Part shown: piece after piece, positions 9,572 through 20,747 of the stretch
Position numbering within the stretch: position 1 is the stretch's first letter
Layout: each line of letters starts with the position of its first letter
Assembly (NCBI GenBank): GCA_001936135.1
Contig: CP012816.1
Span: 1,801,501 to 1,865,500 of the forward strand
Length of the DNA stretch: 64,000 nt
DNA from: Saccharomycopsis fibuligera x Saccharomycopsis cf. fibuligera
Lineage: Eukaryota; Ascomycota; Saccharomycetes; Ascoideales; Saccharomycopsidaceae
Direction of reading: 5' to 3'
Translations under genes and position numbers: made by a program
The notes under the pieces: model-generated
What the model was told of the DNA's origin: nothing
Databases searched by the model: none
The model's input: only the letters and a program-made list of their open reading frames with translations

Positions 9572-11113
9572 ATGGGCAAAATCTCAGACTTCAGAGCAAT
9601 TTTTGCGAAGCGACATAAGTCCCCCGATATCAACACCCAACCAGATTGTGAGTCACGGATTGAAAAAAAAATTACTGATATTGAAAGACAACTGGCTGTA
9701 AATCAAGACAACCTTGATCAGAGGAGCACTAATAATGAAGTCGAATCGCCCAATAACCACCATCGTCGCTTAAGCAAACGGAAAACTTGTGACTTTGAAG
9801 CAAACGTTCATTGTGATAGTCGTCTTGAAGGCAGTGATTCAAAAAACGATACGTTTTCTGACATTGCTCCGGACGGTGGTCTTAAAGCCTGGCTAGTCAC
9901 ATTTGGATCTTTCTGCGGCTGTACTGTGGTATTTGGTATTATGGATTCCATTGGAGCTATTGAGGCTTACTTATCCAAAAATCAATTGGCAGATGTCTCT
10001 GCATCAACAGTTGGTTGGATATTTTCGTTGTTTATTATCTTTGGTTTTGGCTGTATTTTCATAACTGGCCAAATTTTTGACAAAATTGGTGCCAAGATTC
10101 CAATGGTAGTTGGTACTGCTCTAATGTTTTTGGGTCTCTTCGCTACCGCTAACAGTTCTACAGTTTGGCAATTTATTCTTTCATTCAGTGTTACTTCAGG
10201 AATAGCTTGTGGCATTATGCTAGCACCTCTCGTTGGTGTTTTGCCTCAATATTTTGACAAGAGGATAGGACTAGCCTCAGCCATAATGTCAATGGGAGGC
10301 TCCGTTGGTGGCACCATTTATCCTGTTATGTTGAGACGACTTTACAGCACAGTAGGCTATGTTTGGGCTATGAGAATTTTTGCTTTTGTGAATTTAGGAT
10401 TATTGGTTCTCGCGTGTATATTTGTGGCTGCTAGAATTGAGCCAACTGTTTCTGAAGAGTACAAGCAAAAGTCTTTAGGCGGTAAGATTCTTGATTGTTT
10501 ATCTAAATCATTGGATTTACGATCGTTCTTTGAATTGCAGTTCTGTATTGTTACAGCAGCTACGCTTTTCTCCGAAGCTGCTATTGTCATTATTGTCACT
10601 TATTTCGCTTCATATGCCTCTGTTCAAGGCGCTAGTGAAAATACCGCATATTTTCTTTTGACATTGATCAATCTTGTGGGAATTCCAGCTAGATGGGTTA
10701 CCGGAATGCTCGCAGACAAGTTTGGGAAATTTAACGTAATGACGATCATGGTATACTGTATGGGTATTGTTTTGTTTGTTATTTTATTACCTTTTGGTAA
10801 CCATATTGGAGCTCTTTATGCTTTTGCTGTTTGTTTTGGTATTGTCTCTTGCTCTGTCTTTACACTCACTCCTGTGTGTTTGGCACAAATTACTAGAGTC
10901 GATTCGTTTGGGAAGCGTTACGGTACCATGTACTTGGTTGCTACGCTTGGTAATATGTTCATTCCCGCAGGAGGGGCAATCATTGGTTCTCACAGCTCTA
11001 AAAGTGGTTTCAATAATTATGTTATATTTTCTGGAGTTGTATGTCTTGTAGGTGGATCTTTCTGGCTAGTGGCAAGATATGTTGGGGTCAAGGCAAGGCT
11101 TGTGTGTTATTGA
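9572..11113 (+). CDS. MFS monocarboxylate-type permease (MCH family)
   Basis: A 513-residue membrane protein. A charged cytosolic N-terminus (about 1-105) is followed by the family signature APDGGLKAWLVTF and 12 predicted hydrophobic segments, with a longer central loop near residues 285-310. The sequence 'GQIFDKIGAKIPMVVGT' after TM2 matches the MFS loop 2-3 motif. This is the monocarboxylate porter family (yeast Mch1-5). Despite the name, Saccharomyces Mch proteins are not shown to carry monocarboxylates, and Mch5 imports riboflavin. The substrate here cannot be told from sequence. Confidence 0.88.
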   Translation: MGKISDFRAIFAKRHKSPDINTQPDCESRIEKKITDIERQLAVNQDNLDQRSTNNEVESPNNHHRRLSKRKTCDFEANVHCDSRLEGSDSKNDTFSDIAPDGGLKAWLVTFGSFCGCTVVFGIMDSIGAIEAYLSKNQLADVSASTVGWIFSLFIIFGFGCIFITGQIFDKIGAKIPMVVGTALMFLGLFATANSSTVWQFILSFSVTSGIACGIMLAPLVGVLPQYFDKRIGLASAIMSMGGSVGGTIYPVMLRRLYSTVGYVWAMRIFAFVNLGLLVLACIFVAARIEPTVSEEYKQKSLGGKILDCLSKSLDLRSFFELQFCIVTAATLFSEAAIVIIVTYFASYASVQGASENTAYFLLTLINLVGIPARWVTGMLADKFGKFNVMTIMVYCMGIVLFVILLPFGNHIGALYAFAVCFGIVSCSVFTLTPVCLAQITRVDSFGKRYGTMYLVATLGNMFIPAGGAIIGSHSSKSGFNNYVIFSGVVCLVGGSFWLVARYVGVKARLVCY

Positions 11114-11764
11114 TACAGATATCTTTTTTGTTCATTTCTATTTTTTTAATTCCGTGTTTGGTCTTATCTCATATATTGTTTCAGTTATTTTGTTTGGCAT
11201 TTTTGGCATTCCGTTTCACTTTTCAAGTAATTAATACTAATTTTGCTCATAATCACCTAGTTACTAACAATGTTTAACATATAGGATATGTACTTGATGT
11301 AGTTAACAGTCAGAGTCTAAATTAGAGTAAAGCATATAAAACATAGCAGGATATACGAAAATCTTCAAAAGTAGAAAGCTTGGTATCACCTCTTAAAGCA
11401 AAAGCAATACTAAAAGGCATTTGCTAAAAAAGATAAAGGAAATAATTGCAAAAGTGTACATTTTTGCCAACAATTTTTCTACTTCACACACAGGATCAAC
11501 TTTTTTATGTACATATTTAGTCACTTATAATTGTCGGAGTATAGTATTTAGGCCCATAACTTACACCTTAAGGGAAAATGTCTTCTCAATAACGATATGG
11601 TCAGTTTCTCCTAAAAAACTTAGCGAATCATTTGAGTACTGAAACTGGTCTTATTTTGCCTCAAAACGTCATTTATCTAGAAAAGAAAGTACATTTGATA
11701 AATGGTATATGTGTTGTTATTTGATGTTGAAATGACGCACAAAATACATGAGGAATGCAAAAAA
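11114..11764. other. Intergenic region downstream of MFS permease
   Basis: AT-rich DNA with no supported gene. Short open frames (for example 11421-11642) lack any recognisable protein character. It ends at the 3' end of the tRNA-Val gene. Confidence 0.4.
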
Positions 11765-11838
11765 TGATTTCGCCCAGGATCGAACTGGGGACGTTCTGCG
11801 TGTTAAGCAGATGCCATAACCAACTAGACCACGAAACC
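11765..11838 (-). tRNA. tRNA-Val(AAC)
   Basis: A 74-nt cloverleaf on the minus strand without intron: acceptor GGTTTCG/CGAAATC with discriminator A, D arm TGGTCTAGTTGGTTATGGC, anticodon arm TCTGC-TTAACAC-GCAGA (anticodon AAC) and T arm CCCAGTTCGATCCTGGG. It is nearly identical to the known Saccharomyces tRNA-Val(AAC). Confidence 0.97.
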
Positions 11839-11850
11839 AATTCAATGAGA

Positions 11851-12190
11851 TGTAACAAATCAGTTCAGGATAACTTCTGATAAAGTTAACTCAGACTGGT
11901 AGCTCTTAGCTACAGGTAGCCCCTAGTTACCGATGGCCCCTGGTTACGAACCTCCTAACAATAACTATATAAGAAGCTAGGTTCGCCATCATAACTATTA
12001 TGTATTCTATATAGAATAAGAGTAAGCGAAGTTATCTTCCTTTCATTACAATATATTTATCTTCTTTATTTTATCTAGAGCATTACCTCTCTTCCTAGTC
12101 GATCCTAGAAACAACTATGAATCCAGAAACCTTTTCACGTCTAAATTCAGACCCTACGACCCCGTCTCTTACATGAGAACAGTTTAACAA
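11851..12190 (+). mobile_element. Possible LTR-retrotransposon remnant beside tRNA-Val
   Basis: About a dozen bases upstream of the tRNA-Val 5' end the sequence turns into TGTAACA..., then shows a TATATAAG box (11969-11976), a pyrimidine-rich leader and a very short gag-like reading frame starting at 12117. A position just upstream of a Pol III gene is typical of yeast Ty/Tca elements. Only an LTR-like part and a scrap of what follows are present; it is clearly broken and looks old. No second LTR or target duplication was established, so family and ends are uncertain. Confidence 0.3.
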
Positions 12191-13942
12191 AAGAGTTCAT
12201 TTACGAATTTCGATAAATTTTATAGTTGATATATTGACATTGTGAAAAACAAAGGTCTAGTTTCTCATTATAATAATAATTGAACTACGCCGTATATGTT
12301 ACGGAATACTGACATCTCAGGGTTCATGTTTTTGGATGTAAAAGCCTTGTATTTCAAATTATAACTAACTAATAATAAATATATAAAAATATTGGGTAGG
12401 ACCATGTATAAATACTAATCAGACTGAATGCAAAATATATTAGAGATTCGCAATTAATAGTCCTAAATACAGTAATCCTGTTTTATGGTAACATGTCCAA
12501 GGAATTATTATGTACCACATGTTAGTTTATTTCATCCAGGTTTATTGGACTAGAACTCAATCTTCGTCAATATGCTATAGATAAGTTTATAATGAAAGAA
12601 AAGAAAATAAGTCCAATTTCATTACTCAAGTAGTTTTCCAAGTAACTAAAGCTACAGTAAGTGACTTTCCTTCGCTAGAGGCGAAGAGACTAATCTAAAC
12701 TGTGCTGATCAGCGATTATTCTCTCTGGTATGAGTTGCAGATCTAGTCAATATTATTCCGACAATACGTTTCCTCTATATAATAGTAATCAAAATATACT
12801 GTACATACTATATAGATAAGCTTTTAAAATTATATTTTCGAGCAGCGATCTAGATTATTGGCTAGGTTGAAAAAAATACCAATAGCTACATAACAATCAG
12901 CCAATAATATTGCTCATAGCTAATTCAACTTTACATCCAGTTCAACCTTAATTTTTTGGAAATACTATACAAAGAGGACACAACTCCTCAATGTTATAAA
13001 CCAAATATAGTTATAAATCAGGTATAGATATATTTGAAGCAATTTATCTATTCAAGTCTTTTATTTGCTGGCCCATATATCCCTCGAAAATTACATTTTT
13101 TATTATTTATATATAGTTGATAAATTGATCTTGCGTGTAAAAAACATATTGCTTAATGAATAGAAAAAAAAACTGGCGGTTTAAGTCTTGACTTATTTAG
13201 AGTGACTGAATGAAATTCAACTTGAAATTCTTAGAACGTAGTAAGTATTCTGCATATGATATGACGGAAAAGAAACAGAAAAGGTAGAAAATTTAAAGGA
13301 AGTCTTGATTCCAATTCAAGCCCATAAACGGCTAATACTGTTATCCAAACATAAATACAAAATCACTTAAAGCTGGCTCAGAACCACATTTGAAAGTCTT
13401 TAATAAGTGTCCGGGATTGTAAATGTCCCCTATTTTTGCTGATTGACTTATAATGTTACATGTTGGGATTTTCAGACCCTGCAGCGTAAGGACAACACAG
13501 AATGGTGCGATTAGTAACATACGCGGACACGAAATGTCACGGGAGTGGTGCTCATCTAAGCAGGAAACACACAGTTTGATTCGAAACCCTAAAGAATTGG
13601 GAAATAATAGTAACATATTGCGTGTCTTTCTGTATGTTATTAGTTTATTACCCTTAGAAACACAACAGAGACCCTATCCAGACGCAGCACAGTGCTGTAT
13701 CAAGCAGACGCATACTTCCGAAGGCCGATTAACTGCCTGCTGCAATTACTCATCTTGGTCCTGATGAAAACTCCGGAATCTCGACAGTCTTATTTACCAT
13801 TCTGACCAGCTGAGCATTTAAATATCACTATTGCTCCTATTATCGATTCACAATTGAAGCAGCTGATCTGACTACATACATAGACAAACCTGTTGCTATC
13901 AACTTTTACAACTCAGAACCCATCACCTCAGTTATCTATCTC
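12191..13942. other. Gene-poor AT-rich region before BNA3
   Basis: No gene is supported. It holds a perfect GC hairpin at 12670-12686 (CTTCGC/GCGAAG), an inverted pair ATTATTGGCT (12854-12863) and AGCCAATAAT (12899-12908), and the BNA3 promoter in its last few hundred bases. Short frames at 13341-13764 on both strands overlap each other and have no protein signature. Part of it may be debris of the element beside the tRNA-Val. Confidence 0.4.
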
Positions 13943-15259
13943 ATGCAAAGAAGTTCAGTCAAAATGGCATCCAAAGGTTTAATTTCTTTCCACAACAACT
14001 ACTTCAAGGGCGCATCCAAGGATGTTTGGTCCTTGATCAACGAAACGGCTGCCTCTGTTGAGCAGGAAACCGGAAACAAAGTTGTGAACTTGGGGCAAGG
14101 TTTCTTCTCTTACTCTCCTCCAGACTTTGTTATCAACGCTGCTTCCAAAGCTTTTAGTATCCCTGCAAACAATCAATATGCTCCAGCTAGAGGCAAACCA
14201 GAATTATTAAAGCAATTGTCTAGATTCTACACCGACAAATTCAGCAGAGAGGTTAAAACTGATAATATCCTTGTTACCACTGGTGCTAACGAAGGTATGT
14301 TGGCTGTGTTCTTTGGGTTTTTGAATCAAGGTGATGAGGTTATTGTCTTTGAACCGTTCTTTGATCAGTACATTTCCAATATCGAATTAACGGGAGCTAA
14401 AGTTGTGTATGTTCCATTGCATCCACCAAAGGACATTGATGAAAGAACCATTGAGGGTTCTGAATGGAAAGTTGACTACAGCGAGTTGGAATCCAAAATC
14501 ACTTCTAAAACCAAAATCATTGTGATTAACACCCCATTGAACCCAGTGGGCAAAAACTTTACCAATGAAGAATTGAACAAAATTGGTGAGTTGGCCATAA
14601 AACACGATTTGTTGATTTTGAGTGATGAAGTTTACGAAAACTTGTACTATGGAGAAAGCTTCCCAAGACCGGCCACTTTGAGTCCAGAAATTTACAAGAG
14701 AACTTTGACGGTAGGATCTGCTGGTAAAGCTTTTGCCTGTACTGGTTACAGAATTGGTTATGTTATTGGTGAGCCGGAATTGATTCAATATGCACTTGCA
14801 GCACATACTAGAATTTGTTTCTCTACTCCAGCCCCATTGCAAATCACCATTGCTGAAGCCTTCGACATTGTTAACAATGATAAATCGGAGAACAACTACT
14901 TGGTGCAGACTCGTAAAGATTATATCAAGAAATTCGACATTTTGACTAGTGTTTTTGACGAATTGGGCTTGCCTTATACTAAACCAGAAGGTGCTTACTA
15001 CTTGTTGGTCAGTTTCAAAAAAGTGAAGGTTCCAGAAGGTTACAACTTCCCAGAAGAATTGAAAGACAGAGCTAATGACTTCAAATTAGCATACTGGTTA
15101 ATCAAGGAAATTGGCGTTGTTGCTATCCCACCGACTGAATTCTACACTAAGGAAAATGAGCACCTTGCTGAAAACTTGTTGAGATTTGCTGTGTGCAAAT
15201 CCGATGACATTTTGTACCAAGCTGTTGAAAAATTGAGATCTTTGAAAAACTACCTTTAA
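13943..15259 (+). CDS. BNA3: Kynurenine aminotransferase, PLP class I/II
   Basis: Transaminates kynurenine to kynurenic acid in yeast (Bna3), a side branch of tryptophan and NAD metabolism. The 438 residues show the fold type I aminotransferase marks: NTPLNPVGK at 196-204, SDEVYE at 227-232 and SAGKAFACTGYRIG with the Schiff-base lysine K262. ATG at 13943 is the first start; Met8 (13964) is an alternative that lines up with the usual enzyme N-terminus. The few extra residues could vary targeting. Length matches the family. It is convergent with MSK1. Confidence 0.93.
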   Translation: MQRSSVKMASKGLISFHNNYFKGASKDVWSLINETAASVEQETGNKVVNLGQGFFSYSPPDFVINAASKAFSIPANNQYAPARGKPELLKQLSRFYTDKFSREVKTDNILVTTGANEGMLAVFFGFLNQGDEVIVFEPFFDQYISNIELTGAKVVYVPLHPPKDIDERTIEGSEWKVDYSELESKITSKTKIIVINTPLNPVGKNFTNEELNKIGELAIKHDLLILSDEVYENLYYGESFPRPATLSPEIYKRTLTVGSAGKAFACTGYRIGYVIGEPELIQYALAAHTRICFSTPAPLQITIAEAFDIVNNDKSENNYLVQTRKDYIKKFDILTSVFDELGLPYTKPEGAYYLLVSFKKVKVPEGYNFPEELKDRANDFKLAYWLIKEIGVVAIPPTEFYTKENEHLAENLLRFAVCKSDDILYQAVEKLRSLKNYL

Positions 15260-15520
15260 AGTTTTTATTTTGAAAATTTGTTAATTGTTGTATTCCTCTA
15301 GAATTGATATATTTTTGTCTTATAACTGAATTAATGAACTGATCTTACCTTTTGGAAGTCTAATGTAGCTATAGCTTGAGATTTTCTCAAATAGGCAACC
15401 CTTTCAAATATGCAAGAATGTGTATTTTCCATGGCGCTAATGCATGGAATTAGCTTCCTAAATACAGTATAATTCTACCAAGATTACAAAATTAGCTTCA
15501 AAGACAAGTAAATAAGCAAC

Positions 15521-17320
15521 TCAATATCTAATAACGTCCTTCAAATTACCAAAACTCAACACATCATCGATTTTCTTAGTTCCTGTAAGCAACATTGTCA
15601 ACCGATCGATACCACAACCCCAGCCACCGGTAGGCGGCATCCCATACTCCATCGCCTTGGTAAAGTTAGCATCTGGGATCATAGATATCTCTTCATCGTT
15701 GGAGTTCTCTTTGAACGCAAGTTGATTTTGAAAATTTTTTGTCTGCTTAAATGGATTATTTTCTTCCTCATACGCATTAATATATTCTTGGCTCTTAATA
15801 AACAACTCAAATCGGTTAGCAACTTCGTAGGTTCTATCGCCATTGTATGTCTTTACAAAAGATTTTGAAAGCGGGGAGCTTTGGATTGGATGGTTGAGAA
15901 TCATGGTCGGCTTGTCGCATAATGGTTCAATAAACTCGCCGGCGAGCTTGTTTAGAAGATTGGGAGTGGATATCGCCGATGGCAATGGTAAGTTAATCTT
16001 TTGAAAATACGATTTAAGTGAATCCAAATTGGACAAGTCTAATGGAAGTGGCACTTTAGTTCGGCTTTCAATCGTGGGTATAAACTCTAATAGTTGAAAA
16101 TATCTTGACTTAACGATGGTATTGTCGTTGTTGATGATGATTTGCTGATCAGCGGCATTTTTTTGCTCAATTTGTTTGAAATCGTCAAGAAGGTTTTCAA
16201 TGTTAGCAAGGACTACCTCACCGTCAATGTTTTGCGTATTTGTAATGTACTGTTTGATATCTGAAGCAATCGCAAGTAGCATATTTTCGGTCAATTCAAT
16301 CAACTGATTCAAATCAATATAGCTTTGATAGAATTCACAAGTAGTAAATTCAGGATTATGTATTGAATCCACTCCTTCATTTCTGAAAACTTTTCCGATT
16401 TCAAATATTTTATCTAATCCACTAATAATCAATTTTTTCAAATATAACTCTGGTGCAATTCTCAAGTTCAAGTTGACTAAATTTTCCTTTTGATCTTTTA
16501 CATGGTGTGAGTTAGTTGAGAAAGGATTCGCGTTGGCTCCATTAGCCGTATTAGAAATTATCGGGGTTTCCACTTCAATAAAGCCATGGTTTTCAATTAA
16601 AAATTTTCTCATTGAATTAGTTATTAAATGCTTGACAACTAACGGATGAAGAAGTTTGGGGTTTGAGAGATAATGTTCCACTTTATAGTTTGGGTATTTG
16701 CTAGCAGGATCAATTTCGTTGCTGATTGGCAATAATGAAGCTGAAAGGTTGTTTAATTTGTCAGTGGAGCGCAATGATAATTCACCAGAGTTTGTTCTGA
16801 ACGGGAACCCAATAATAGAAATCGAATCGCCAATTTTCAACTCATCATAAGTTTCAATAAATTCTTCTCTTGATAATAATGATGCTTTCTTACTTTCTTT
16901 CTGGATTTCTGTGATAGTGTTTAATGAGTAAACTACTTGAAGCTTTTTGAAATCTTGAATCAAATCAATAAATACCAATTTTTTACTGGATTTCCGTATG
17001 TTAACCACTTTCCCTTCAACAAGATGCAAATTTTCCAAAATTTTTTCGCCATTAGCTAGATTAGCATATTTTGTAGTGAAGTTAGGAATACGAAGCAAAC
17101 TTATGTTTGAATCAACACCATTAATTAACGGTCCTCGCACATTGTCAATGAGGGGATAGTATTTGGTCAAGTTTTGCTCTACCAATTCTACTCGAGATCT
17201 GTATATTTGCTGGTTGAGCTTACTGAGATTTGAAGAATACCTAATTGGCCTAACTGAACATAAAAAAGATTTATGTGCCAATCTCCTTATACTCTTTGAT
17301 ATCGCTACCTGCCTGAGCAT
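15521..17320 (-). CDS. MSK1: Mitochondrial lysyl-tRNA synthetase, class IIb
   Basis: Charges mitochondrial tRNA-Lys. The 599-residue product begins MLRQVAISKSIRRLAHKSFL, a basic leader for mitochondrial import. It has an OB-fold anticodon-binding domain (about 95-200) and class II motif 1 (about 215-265, with PLVVKHLITNSMRKFL). The LysRS signature LNLRIAPELYLKKLIISGLD follows, then motif 2 FRNEGVDSIHNPEFTTCEFY and motif 3 GWGCGIDRLTMLLTGT near the C-terminus. I first considered a mitochondrial aspartyl-tRNA synthetase, but the RIAPELYLK block and FRNEG...HNPEFT are lysine-type. The catalytic core has a long asparagine/lysine-rich insert around 365-415. Confidence 0.93.
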   Translation of the reverse strand: MLRQVAISKSIRRLAHKSFLCSVRPIRYSSNLSKLNQQIYRSRVELVEQNLTKYYPLIDNVRGPLINGVDSNISLLRIPNFTTKYANLANGEKILENLHLVEGKVVNIRKSSKKLVFIDLIQDFKKLQVVYSLNTITEIQKESKKASLLSREEFIETYDELKIGDSISIIGFPFRTNSGELSLRSTDKLNNLSASLLPISNEIDPASKYPNYKVEHYLSNPKLLHPLVVKHLITNSMRKFLIENHGFIEVETPIISNTANGANANPFSTNSHHVKDQKENLVNLNLRIAPELYLKKLIISGLDKIFEIGKVFRNEGVDSIHNPEFTTCEFYQSYIDLNQLIELTENMLLAIASDIKQYITNTQNIDGEVVLANIENLLDDFKQIEQKNAADQQIIINNDNTIVKSRYFQLLEFIPTIESRTKVPLPLDLSNLDSLKSYFQKINLPLPSAISTPNLLNKLAGEFIEPLCDKPTMILNHPIQSSPLSKSFVKTYNGDRTYEVANRFELFIKSQEYINAYEEENNPFKQTKNFQNQLAFKENSNDEEISMIPDANFTKAMEYGMPPTGGWGCGIDRLTMLLTGTKKIDDVLSFGNLKDVIRY

Positions 17321-17754
17321 GATTTATCAGTACTTTATGTGTGAGGAGAACTGTGTTGCGGCAACCCAACAGGCGTTCAAGATAATCTCACACTTTTAAA
17401 GGCTTGATTTGGAGAATTTGAAAATTCAAGATATTTCCGTAACAGGAAAGCCGACGAAGAAAAATAAAATCTGTGGTGCGTATAGTTATATAGGGGCACC
17501 ATGAACTATAACATCGAAGTATGCTTTTGTCGTATAGAAATCTACATGGGTTTTCGTAACTAGACCGTATGATATTTTATTAGAAAACATAGTAGAAAGG
17601 CTAAAAAATTGGATCATATGATTGGAAGAAATGAATAGTGTGCTAAATTGCCGCACAAGAATTGAACTGAAAAGTAAAACAAAGACAAAAAATAAAAAAC
17701 ACCAGCATAGATATCAAAGCAAATCAATCACCTTGATAGAAAACCCTGCCAAAA
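17321..17754. other. Intergenic: MSK1 promoter and SAP 3' region
   Basis: The 434 bp between the MSK1 start and the SAP stop, AT-rich, with no gene or clear binding site seen. Confidence 0.4.
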
Positions 17755-18987
17755 TCAAACGGTAACAATTTCACTGTTACTGTTATCGTATTTAGCTTGT
17801 GCAATACCAATTTTAGCATCATCAATGTTGTAGTAAACATAAGCGCTTCTCAAGAATCCGTCACCCAAAATGTAGTAATCTGCAGAAGAGCTCATCACAC
17901 CAACCAAACATTGGTCAGAAGATCCATTAGCCTTACCATTCAAATTGTACAACAAGTCTTTGAATGGCACTTTAATGGTCTTGTCACCAAAAGTAAACTC
18001 AAAGTCTTCCCCTTCAGTGGAACATGAAGTAAGGTAACCACCGGCTTGTTGGTTATATTCACCGTATTTAGAACCAAAAGTTTTAGCAACATCTTGTGGA
18101 GCGTAGATCAAAGTAGTGCCAGAGTCCAACAAGGCAGGGTAGGTCTTAGAGGCAAGTTGAGTATCTTTGTTTGTGATACTATCCAAGTTAACGAAAAACG
18201 CTACTGGTTCGCTGGTTTCAGAGCCAGAGTCGTCAATGTTGACAATATCCAATTCCTTCAATTCACCTTCAAATTTAGACTTGTCAATGGCGCCGAACAA
18301 AATGGATCCAGAGTCAGCTTCTAAAGAGTTCAAGTATAAAGAGTAAGCTGCTTTATTGATAATTCCTTGCTTTCTCATCTGGATTGGCAAATTATCATAA
18401 GTAAAAGCACCAGATCTTGATTGTGCCGAAGCTTCATTACCTTTGAATCCCACACCCAATATACTTTGTCCGACATTTTGTGTAGTAGCGTCACCAAATT
18501 CCAAGCCGGTCACTGTAGCACCACCGATCTTAATGGTTTCTTTGGCCCAGTCACCAGAAGCACTAGATCCATCACCGTAACCAATTTTGAACCCGTCTTT
18601 GTCCTTGACATATGAAGATGACTTGCTGTGGTCATAAGTACCGTCGTCAGATTGAGTACCAGCCCCAGGGACCCACAAATCTGAGGATCCAGTGTCAACA
18701 TCAACCCTAATTTTTTGGCCAGGAGTACCAATTTCAATATCGGCTAAGTACAAAGCATATTCGTTTTCCAATGGCAAGTTGACTCCAGAGGAAGCAGCAG
18801 CTCTGATGCTTCTGTGACCTTTAGCAACACCGGATAATGTTTTGTTTTGAGAACCGTATCTAACGACTTGGAAAGACAATTGTGGTGGAGTGACAGATTT
18901 TTCAGAAGTAGAGACAACTGGCGCAGCAGTGGAGACAGATGTCAACGCAGCAAGAACTGATAACAAGATAGTGTTTGAAAATTGCAT
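17755..18987 (-). CDS. Secreted aspartyl protease (SAP family)
   Basis: A pepsin-type endoprotease, 410 residues. It has a signal peptide (about 1-21, ending near STAAP), a propeptide to about residue 63-67, catalytic DTGSSD with D98, flap tyrosine Y137 in GYGDGS, and the second catalytic DSGTT with D288. It ends without a GPI-anchor signal, so it should be secreted. Two features are unusual for Candida SAPs. The propeptide has no Lys-Arg Kex2 site before the mature start (only GHR and SIR). Only two cysteines (C322, C360) are present, so the first of the two usual disulfides is missing. The SAP family is expanded in pathogenic Candida species. Confidence 0.93.
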   Translation of the reverse strand: MQFSNTILLSVLAALTSVSTAAPVVSTSEKSVTPPQLSFQVVRYGSQNKTLSGVAKGHRSIRAAASSGVNLPLENEYALYLADIEIGTPGQKIRVDVDTGSSDLWVPGAGTQSDDGTYDHSKSSSYVKDKDGFKIGYGDGSSASGDWAKETIKIGGATVTGLEFGDATTQNVGQSILGVGFKGNEASAQSRSGAFTYDNLPIQMRKQGIINKAAYSLYLNSLEADSGSILFGAIDKSKFEGELKELDIVNIDDSGSETSEPVAFFVNLDSITNKDTQLASKTYPALLDSGTTLIYAPQDVAKTFGSKYGEYNQQAGGYLTSCSTEGEDFEFTFGDKTIKVPFKDLLYNLNGKANGSSDQCLVGVMSSSADYYILGDGFLRSAYVYYNIDDAKIGIAQAKYDNSNSEIVTV

Positions 18988-20747
18988 TTTGAAAAGAGAG
19001 ATTGTAAAGTGGAGAATTTAAGTAATGCTAATGGAGAAATTAAAATGATTGAAAGATTAAAGAATATGAACAGAGATAATAAAAATCAATAATAAGGTTG
19101 AAAACAATTGTTGTTATTGTTATCTCTACCTCTTGATAATAATAAGTTAAATAATATAACTAATATTCTTGAAGACAAGAAGACTCCTTTCTCTATTTAT
19201 ACATAAAAACTGTGCTTCTTAATTCCGATCTATGAAAGAAAGACATTTTCTGTCGATATACTAGTATACCGGCCTGCTTCGGCACAAAATGACAACGCAG
19301 TGAACCACATTAAACCTGTACCATAAACTTGCATGAATACATGTTGAAAATTCCGCTTGCATATTTTATCACTTTAAAGATAAGGCACTGTTCATTGTGT
19401 CAGTATAAGGCCATAATAATTTCAGCTAACGGGAAACTAAAAACTCCTTTATCGTTAAGTGAGAGCTTAAGAACAAGGACAGTAGTATCCTTTGCTAGAA
19501 ATGTTCCAGTTGCCAATTGCTGTTGCAACATTGTTATTTAGTTCGTTCGAAATTAGACTGCAGTTGGTTCATGCTGGACATTGAGGATGCCGCGGCACCA
19601 CTTTTTGCAACATTATTTTAGTGCTGTTTTCAGTACGCTCCATAGTGCATAATAAAGCGCAAAGAAAGTATTAATATTAATGGCATTCCTTGGTGTTCTT
19701 GGTATTCTCAGTTGTCTAATTGCTCTTGACTTCTTTGCCAGCTACCATTTAGTGCTCTTGATAATGGGTTTTCAAATTGAGGACAGCTAATAACAACCTT
19801 CAGATGTTCTAGGAGGTCATCCAAAACGGAAAACTCATACAGCTCGAAAATCCTTTTACAATATACGGACGCATGTATGTATCTTGGAAGTGGCATTCCT
19901 GTAACGTTACGGTTGCATTTTTAATATTCGTAGCTTCATTCCGGAGTATGCATGTATGCACTGGAGCTTCACCAAAATAGCACAGCATGATCAACGATGG
20001 CATCGACCGTCTCACACAATAGCTTACATGCAGAGTTGGACAATTTTTAGCACTGAGGTAACTGCTCAGGCCAGTAAGTATGCAACTGAGGAGGTTTGCT
20101 GAGTATTGGCATTCTAATTTTGCGTCTTCGCCTGTGATGGACCAAAATTATTTGCCAAATTTGTATAAGACCTCGAGTAATGACCTTGGAAAATTTCTGT
20201 AGTGTATGTAAAGATATTGCATGTTTATAATACCGATACGGATAACTGTTGCTCCCTCCCGTATATACATAAACTGATATATCAATATTGAATAATTATC
20301 ATAGTTTTTGAACATAGAGAGGAACGAGGCCGCTCACAATAGTGTGACAGGCTACCATAGTTACTCATAAAATTTTAACACCTATTTGTCTGAAGTATGT
20401 GCCCTACCAGTACAATAAACTCTGTGTGGAGATTTCATAAATGGCAATTTCAACTTTGTACAAAGAGGTTTTCTTAGAAAACAGTCATAAACACCGAATA
20501 TTTGTCTCGACCATCTTGGCGTGGCATGGGTTACACGAACGTATAGCTTTTACTCTCAGAAAATATCAAAAAAGCACCAGTAATTTGTCACAAAAAAAGC
20601 ACAATGACGGGTTGCCATTTTGCATTTCTAGAAATAAGGCTACCAGGGGTGTTCAGGACGCCAAGCAAAATGCCAGAATGTTCTTGGCAATCCTTTGCCT
20701 TGTTCTATTCTGAATAACTCTAAAAATGCATCGCTCAAAGTGCAATA
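18988..20747. other. Gene-poor region upstream of SAP
   Basis: It contains the SAP promoter (TATA-like TTTATACATAAAA near 19196-19208). No gene is supported. The open frame at 20441-20713 may be part of the older ABC-transporter relic that follows, but I could not align it convincingly. Confidence 0.35.

Noticed and set aside
15521-17320. Mitochondrial aspartyl-tRNA synthetase
   Set aside because: RIAPELYLK and FRNEG...HNPEFT are lysyl-type motifs, so MSK1 was chosen.
20441-20713. 90-codon frame upstream of the ABC relic
   Set aside because: No family match; at most an unalignable part of the relic.
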